DNA of 37,383 nucleotides from Clostridiales bacterium (lineage in GTDB: Bacteria; Bacillota; Clostridia; Oscillospirales; Oscillospiraceae): positions 1 to 37,383 of the forward strand of contig DUPK01000002.1 in the NCBI GenBank assembly GCA_012838345.1, in the 5' to 3' direction. Of this stretch, positions 33,897 through 37,383 are shown one piece after another; positions within the stretch are counted from its first letter, which is position 1; every line of letters starts with the position of its first letter. The position numbers and the translations under genes are program-made. Under the pieces are notes generated by a model. That model was not told where the DNA came from. It saw nothing but the letters and a program-made list of their open reading frames with translations, and did no database searches.

Positions 33897-34673
33897 ATGA
33901 AAATTGCGGTAACGGGCAAGGGCGGAGTTGGAAAAACCACCTTCTCCGCCATCCTGGCAAGGCTATATGCCGAAGAAAACAGAAAGGTTCTCGCCGCGGA
34001 CGTGGACCCGGACGCTAACCTGGGTCTCGCCCTTGGTTTTACGGAGTCGGAGCTTGCCGAGATAACACCGATTTCGGAGATGCGCGCTCTAATCAGCGAG
34101 CGCACGGGAGCTTCTCAGGAGAATTTCGGCAAGCTGTTCAGGCTCAATCCGCGCGTTGACGACATACCGAAGCGTTTTGCAAAAGAGAAAAACGGCGTAA
34201 GGCTCCTTGTTCTGGGCACCGTCGACACTGCCGGGTCCGGCTGCGTGTGTCCCGAGCACGTTCTGCTAAAGTCCATTATCTCAAATCTCATCATCGGAGA
34301 CGAGGACGTTGTAATCATGGACATGGAGGCGGGGCTTGAGCATTTAGGCCGCGGCACAACCAGCTGCATGGACAGCTTCATCGTGGTCGTCGAGCCCGGC
34401 GCAAGGAGCATTCAGACCTACCGCAAGATTAAAACGCTTGCCATGGAACTCGGCGTAAAAAACGTCAATGTTGTCGCTAATAAGATAAGAACCGCCGAAG
34501 ACGAGGCTTTTATCCTTGAAAACGTGCCCGATGCAGACTTTTTAGGTTTTATACACTATAATCCAGACCTTGCCCAGGCCGACAGGCAGGGGCGCTCACC
34601 TTATGATTTTTCCCCCTCCGCAGTGGAGGAGATAAGAGCAATCAAGCGGAAGCTTGACGGCGTAACTAAATAA
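33897..34673 (+). CDS. cooC: CooC/AcsF-type nickel-insertion ATPase for CO dehydrogenase
   Basis: The 258-residue MinD/NifH-like ATPase matures the Ni-containing clusters. The deviant Walker A GKGGVGKTT (8-16) and the DVDPDANLGLALG segment are typical, and the Cys pair in SGCVCPEH matches the CXC metal site of CooC. ATG 33897 is preferred (GAAAGG before it); the longer frame would overlap cooS. The stop is 15 bp ahead of acsB. In acetogens the same protein is often called AcsF. Confidence 0.93.
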   Translation: MKIAVTGKGGVGKTTFSAILARLYAEENRKVLAADVDPDANLGLALGFTESELAEITPISEMRALISERTGASQENFGKLFRLNPRVDDIPKRFAKEKNGVRLLVLGTVDTAGSGCVCPEHVLLKSIISNLIIGDEDVVIMDMEAGLEHLGRGTTSCMDSFIVVVEPGARSIQTYRKIKTLAMELGVKNVNVVANKIRTAEDEAFILENVPDADFLGFIHYNPDLAQADRQGRSPYDFSPSAVEEIRAIKRKLDGVTK

Positions 34674-34688
34674 CCGGAGGGTTTATTA

Positions 34689-36818
34689 ATGACACTTTTT
34701 GACAGAGTATTCCGCGGCTCCGATGAGATGTATGAGCTTGCGGTAAAAGCAACTAAAGAGGCGCTTGATAAGTTCGGCGCCGATAAGAAGGTCTCATTCC
34801 CCGAAACAGCATACGGTCTCCCCTGCCTTTATTCCTTTACAGCCAAGAAGGTAACTACGCTGGGCGAGCTGTCCGCAGCCCTGGACGACATAAAGGCAAT
34901 GATGACCCGCGAGCCCCGCGTAAAGGACATTTTTTCCACCGGTATCGCAACGGCTCTTTCCGCCGAGGTAATTGAGGCCGTAAAGTATGTAACGGATGAA
35001 AACCCCTACACCGGCGTTTACCACGGCCACCTCTCCGACGCCGAAATTCGCGAGCTTGGCGTTCCCCTTGTCACCAAGGACATTCCCGGTGTCGCCGTAA
35101 TCATTGGCCCCGCCCCCTCGGACGAGGAGGCAGCCGCGCTCATCAAGGACTACCAGTCGAAGGGCATCATAGTCTTCCTTGTCGGCGGCGTCATCCAGCA
35201 GGCGGTCAGGGCAGGCGTTAACATGAACTTCAAGGTTCGTATAATCCCGCTCGGCGACGATTTGTCCTCTGTTGCCCATGTAATTTCCGTAGCACTCCGC
35301 GCGGCCTTAATCTTCGGAAATGTTACCGCCGGCGACTACAACGGAATGTGCAAGTACACCTTTGAGCGTATCTTTGCCTTTGTAAACGCCTATGCCCCGG
35401 TCGATGACATGACCGTTGCCTGCGGCGGCGGAGCGATAGCCCTTGGCTTCCCTGTCATCACCAACGAGACAAAGAATATCTGGCGCATACCCAAGAGCCT
35501 CATCGTCCAGGAAAACACCCAGGATTTTGTGGGGACTTCCCTTGAGGCCAGAGACATCAAGATTAAGATTACCAAGGTTGACGTGCCGCTCTGCCTTGCG
35601 CCCGCCTTTGAGGGTGAAATCATCCGCCGCGGCGATATGCAGATTCAGATTGACGGCTCCAAACACGACTGCTTCGAGCTTTGTATTGCCAAAGAACTCA
35701 CCGAGATTGAGGACCACAAGATTGTTGTCGACGGACCTGACTTTGACGCAATCCCCGAAGGCGGCGATATGAACATGGGCATTATCGTCGAGGTCGGCGG
35801 CAAGAATATGCAGTCCGATTTCGAGCCCGTATTCGAGCGTAAGTTCCACAACTACATAAACTGCCTTGAGGGCGTTATGCATACCGGCCAGAGAGATATG
35901 ATTCGTATTCGTATCAGCAAGGACGCCTACGCCGCCGGCTTTAGGGCCAAGCACTTAGGCGAGGTTCTCTACGCTAAGCTGAAGAGCGATTTTGAGAACG
36001 TCATAGACAAGTGCCAGGTCACCATCGTCACCGACCCGGCAAAGTGTAAAGAGCTCCGCTTCAGCCTCGCAAACGCCGCTTACGAGAAGCGCGATGAGCG
36101 CCTGAAGTCGCTTACCGACGAGAACGTCGACAAGTTCTACTCTTGCATCCTCTGCCAGTCCTTCTCCCCCTCCCACGTTTGTATCGTCACACCCGAGCGT
36201 CTCGGTCTCTGCGGCGCCGTCTCCTGGCTCGATGCCAAGGCGACTAACGAGCTCGACCCGAACGGCCCCTGCCGTGTCGTCGGCAAGGACGGCATGATTG
36301 ACGAGCGTGTCGGCAAGTGGGAAGATGTCAACGAGGCGGTCAGAGAACTCTCCCACGGTGCTCTTGACGCTGTTTCCCTCTACTCAATCATGGAAGACCC
36401 GATGACAAGCTGCGGCTGCTTCGAGTGTATCTGCGGTATAGAGCCCTTCTCCAACGGCGTAATAATAGTAAACCGCGAGTTCGGCGGCATGACCCCACTC
36501 GGCATGACCTTTGCTGAGATGGCGTCCATGACCGGCGGCGGTGTCCAGACCCCCGGCTTCATGGGCCACGGCAAGCACTTTATAGGCTCCAAGAAGTTTA
36601 TGAAGGCTGAAGGCGGCGTCGCCAGAATCGTCTGGATGCCCAAGATGCTCAAAGACCAGGTCAAAACCAAGCTCAACGCAACCGCAAAAGAGCTCTACGG
36701 CATAGATGATTTCATCGACATGATAGGCGACGAGACCATAGCCGAAGACGCAGAGACACTCCTCAACTTCCTGACAGAAAAAGGACATCCCGTTCTCGGC
36801 ATGGAGCCGATGATGTAA
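34689..36818 (+). CDS. acsB: CO-methylating acetyl-CoA synthase, catalytic subunit
   Basis: AcsB joins CO, a methyl group from the corrinoid protein and CoA into acetyl-CoA at a Ni-Ni-Fe4S4 A-cluster. The cluster ligands are Cys486, Cys489, Cys498 and Cys508 for the Fe4S4 part, and Cys575-Gly-Cys577 for nickel. All are offset by exactly 20 from the Moorella numbering (506, 509, 518, 528, 595, 597). Length is 709 residues. GGAGGG precedes the ATG. A terminator follows at 36861-36891, so acsC, acsD and acsE are not transcribed in this unit. Confidence 0.97.
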   Translation: MTLFDRVFRGSDEMYELAVKATKEALDKFGADKKVSFPETAYGLPCLYSFTAKKVTTLGELSAALDDIKAMMTREPRVKDIFSTGIATALSAEVIEAVKYVTDENPYTGVYHGHLSDAEIRELGVPLVTKDIPGVAVIIGPAPSDEEAAALIKDYQSKGIIVFLVGGVIQQAVRAGVNMNFKVRIIPLGDDLSSVAHVISVALRAALIFGNVTAGDYNGMCKYTFERIFAFVNAYAPVDDMTVACGGGAIALGFPVITNETKNIWRIPKSLIVQENTQDFVGTSLEARDIKIKITKVDVPLCLAPAFEGEIIRRGDMQIQIDGSKHDCFELCIAKELTEIEDHKIVVDGPDFDAIPEGGDMNMGIIVEVGGKNMQSDFEPVFERKFHNYINCLEGVMHTGQRDMIRIRISKDAYAAGFRAKHLGEVLYAKLKSDFENVIDKCQVTIVTDPAKCKELRFSLANAAYEKRDERLKSLTDENVDKFYSCILCQSFSPSHVCIVTPERLGLCGAVSWLDAKATNELDPNGPCRVVGKDGMIDERVGKWEDVNEAVRELSHGALDAVSLYSIMEDPMTSCGCFECICGIEPFSNGVIIVNREFGGMTPLGMTFAEMASMTGGGVQTPGFMGHGKHFIGSKKFMKAEGGVARIVWMPKMLKDQVKTKLNATAKELYGIDDFIDMIGDETIAEDAETLLNFLTEKGHPVLGMEPMM

Positions 36819-36860
36819 GCTACGACTAGTTAATATAGATTGGAACTCCTTTCACCCATG

Positions 36861-36891
36861 AAAAACCTCCCACTCACACCGGGAGGTTTTT
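36861..36891 (+). terminator. Terminator after acsB
   Basis: AAAAACCTCCC (36861-36871) pairs perfectly with GGGAGGTTTTT (36881-36891) around a 9-nt loop, 42 bp after the acsB stop. Confidence 0.93.
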
Positions 36892-37225
36892 CGTTTCCGA
36901 GCCCGCTTTTTATAAAGTCTAGTATGTCCTGAGCCTCTAACCAAAACATCTTCTTCTGTGCGAAAATCCCGGTGTTCGACACAAAAAACCCGACCATACC
37001 GTTTCCATCTTTGTAAATAATAGTTAATTACACATGTATAGTATTATTGCTTTACATAATTTCGACGAGTATTTTGTCTATAACATGTCGTAATACCAAG
37101 AATTATTGCATAAACATGGCGATGTCTGTAATATTAAAATACTTTACGCATTTTTGTACCTATTTACGATGTTTTTCGGCTTATTTCCGCTGATAATTTG
37201 TGACTTTATTTCCAATTATAACAGC
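36892..37225. other. AT-rich non-coding stretch after the CODH/ACS cluster
   Basis: No reading frame with protein-like composition was seen. There are AT-rich promoter-like patches around 37010-37080 but no gene follows them within the window. It may be the upstream region of something beyond the edge, or the remains of a decayed segment. Confidence 0.4.
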
Positions 37226-37256
37226 AAAGCCCGCCTTAATTAAAGGCGGGCTTTTT
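37226..37256 (+). terminator. Rho-independent terminator
   Basis: AAAGCCCGCCTT (37226-37237) pairs perfectly with AAGGCGGGCTTT (37243-37254), followed by further T. No gene lies immediately upstream, so it would end a short non-coding transcript or read-through, or work from the minus strand for a gene beyond the edge. Confidence 0.85.
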
Positions 37257-37260
37257 AATT

Positions 37261-37344
37261 GGCTCTATGTCAAGAGTTGGGGTAGAGCCAGAAGAAAGCA
37301 ACCTTAAAGAGGGTTGGGCTGCGGCCCAACCCTCTTTAAGGTTG
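37261..37344. repeat. Nested inverted repeats at the right edge, possible mobile-element end
   Basis: GGCTCTA (37261-37267) and TAGAGCC (37283-37289) form one inverted repeat. The opening GGCTCTATGTCAA resembles ISL3-family tips, from memory only. Next to it, 37299-37319 and 37324-37344 form a perfect 21-bp stem with a four-base loop (AACCTTAAAGAGGGTTGGGC and complement). No transposase frame is visible before the window ends. Confidence 0.5.
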
Positions 37345-37383
37345 GAGCTAAGCAGCAGCACAGTGGAGTATTCTGTTTCTGAA

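Noticed and set aside
32315-34105. 596-codon minus-strand frame antisense to cooS and cooC
   Set aside because: It mirrors the codon bias of the plus-strand genes, which encode well-known enzymes with intact motifs. Its own translation has no recognisable domain and is a shadow frame.
1-37383. CRISPR array, prophage or toxin-antitoxin system
   Set aside because: No regularly spaced repeats with unique spacers, no phage structural genes and no recognisable toxin-antitoxin pair were found. The only multi-copy items are the yerC and hemerythrin duplications and the short operators listed.

Overview
The window looks like the chromosome of an anaerobic, probably spore-forming member of the Clostridia with middling GC content. 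This rests on the gene families: a YlmC/YmxH sporulation-type PRC-barrel protein, YerC-type TrpR-like regulators, a YqhQ (DUF1385) protein, a Firmicutes-type rpsB-tsf-pyrH-frr-uppS order, bacteriohemerythrins, and a carbon monoxide dehydrogenase/acetyl-CoA synthase locus typical of Wood-Ljungdahl organisms. The species cannot be named from the sequence. Most genes are housekeeping genes on the minus strand, interrupted by short plus-strand islands.

Layout. 1-124 is the left end of an IS3-family (IS150-like) element with a truncated orfA. 175-3460 (minus) is an OpuC-type osmoprotectant ABC operon, preceded by its probable regulator at 3596-4222, a BusR-like GntR protein with an RCK_C domain. 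A consensus promoter carrying an inverted repeat lies between them. 4454-5992 (plus) is a 392-bp duplication containing two nearly identical yerC genes that flank a small unknown membrane protein gene. 5964-14855 (minus) holds an EamA transporter, mreB, comFC, recD2, two small membrane or unknown genes and uvrA. 15254-16221 (plus) holds two tandem bacteriohemerythrins. 16279-23037 (minus) holds a two-OB-fold SSB-like gene, an unknown gene, pgsA, rimO, recX, recA, prmC and yqhQ. A tRNA-Leu(CAA) is at 23427. 23700-31365 (minus) is a translation block: ribF, truB, nrnA-like DHH, rbfA, uppS, frr, pyrH, tsf and rpsB, plus ylmC. 32000-36818 (plus) is cooS-cooC-acsB. The last 490 bases are non-coding and end in inverted repeats that may belong to another mobile element.

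How the genes work together. The left block is an osmotic-stress module, with uptake transporter and a predicted cyclic-di-AMP-sensing repressor side by side. DNA repair is represented by uvrA, recD2, recA and recX, with recA and recX in one overlapping operon. The right block supplies ribosome assembly, translation factors, UMP kinase and undecaprenyl diphosphate synthesis. The final cluster encodes CO2/CO interconversion (CooS), nickel insertion (CooC) and acetyl-CoA assembly (AcsB). The corrinoid protein and methyltransferase genes that usually accompany these are absent before the terminator.

The most interesting signals are: the BusR-like/OpuC pair and its operator-like promoter; the yerC duplication that carried along the tail of the neighbouring transporter gene; paired hemerythrins that both have Gln at a position normally occupied by an iron-binding His; the compact three-gene CODH/ACS cluster; and, upstream of cooS, two 18-bp direct repeats spaced 21 bp apart followed by inverted repeats. 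No wholly new multi-gene system was recognised. Start codons were chosen by ribosome binding site and family alignment from memory; no database search was run.
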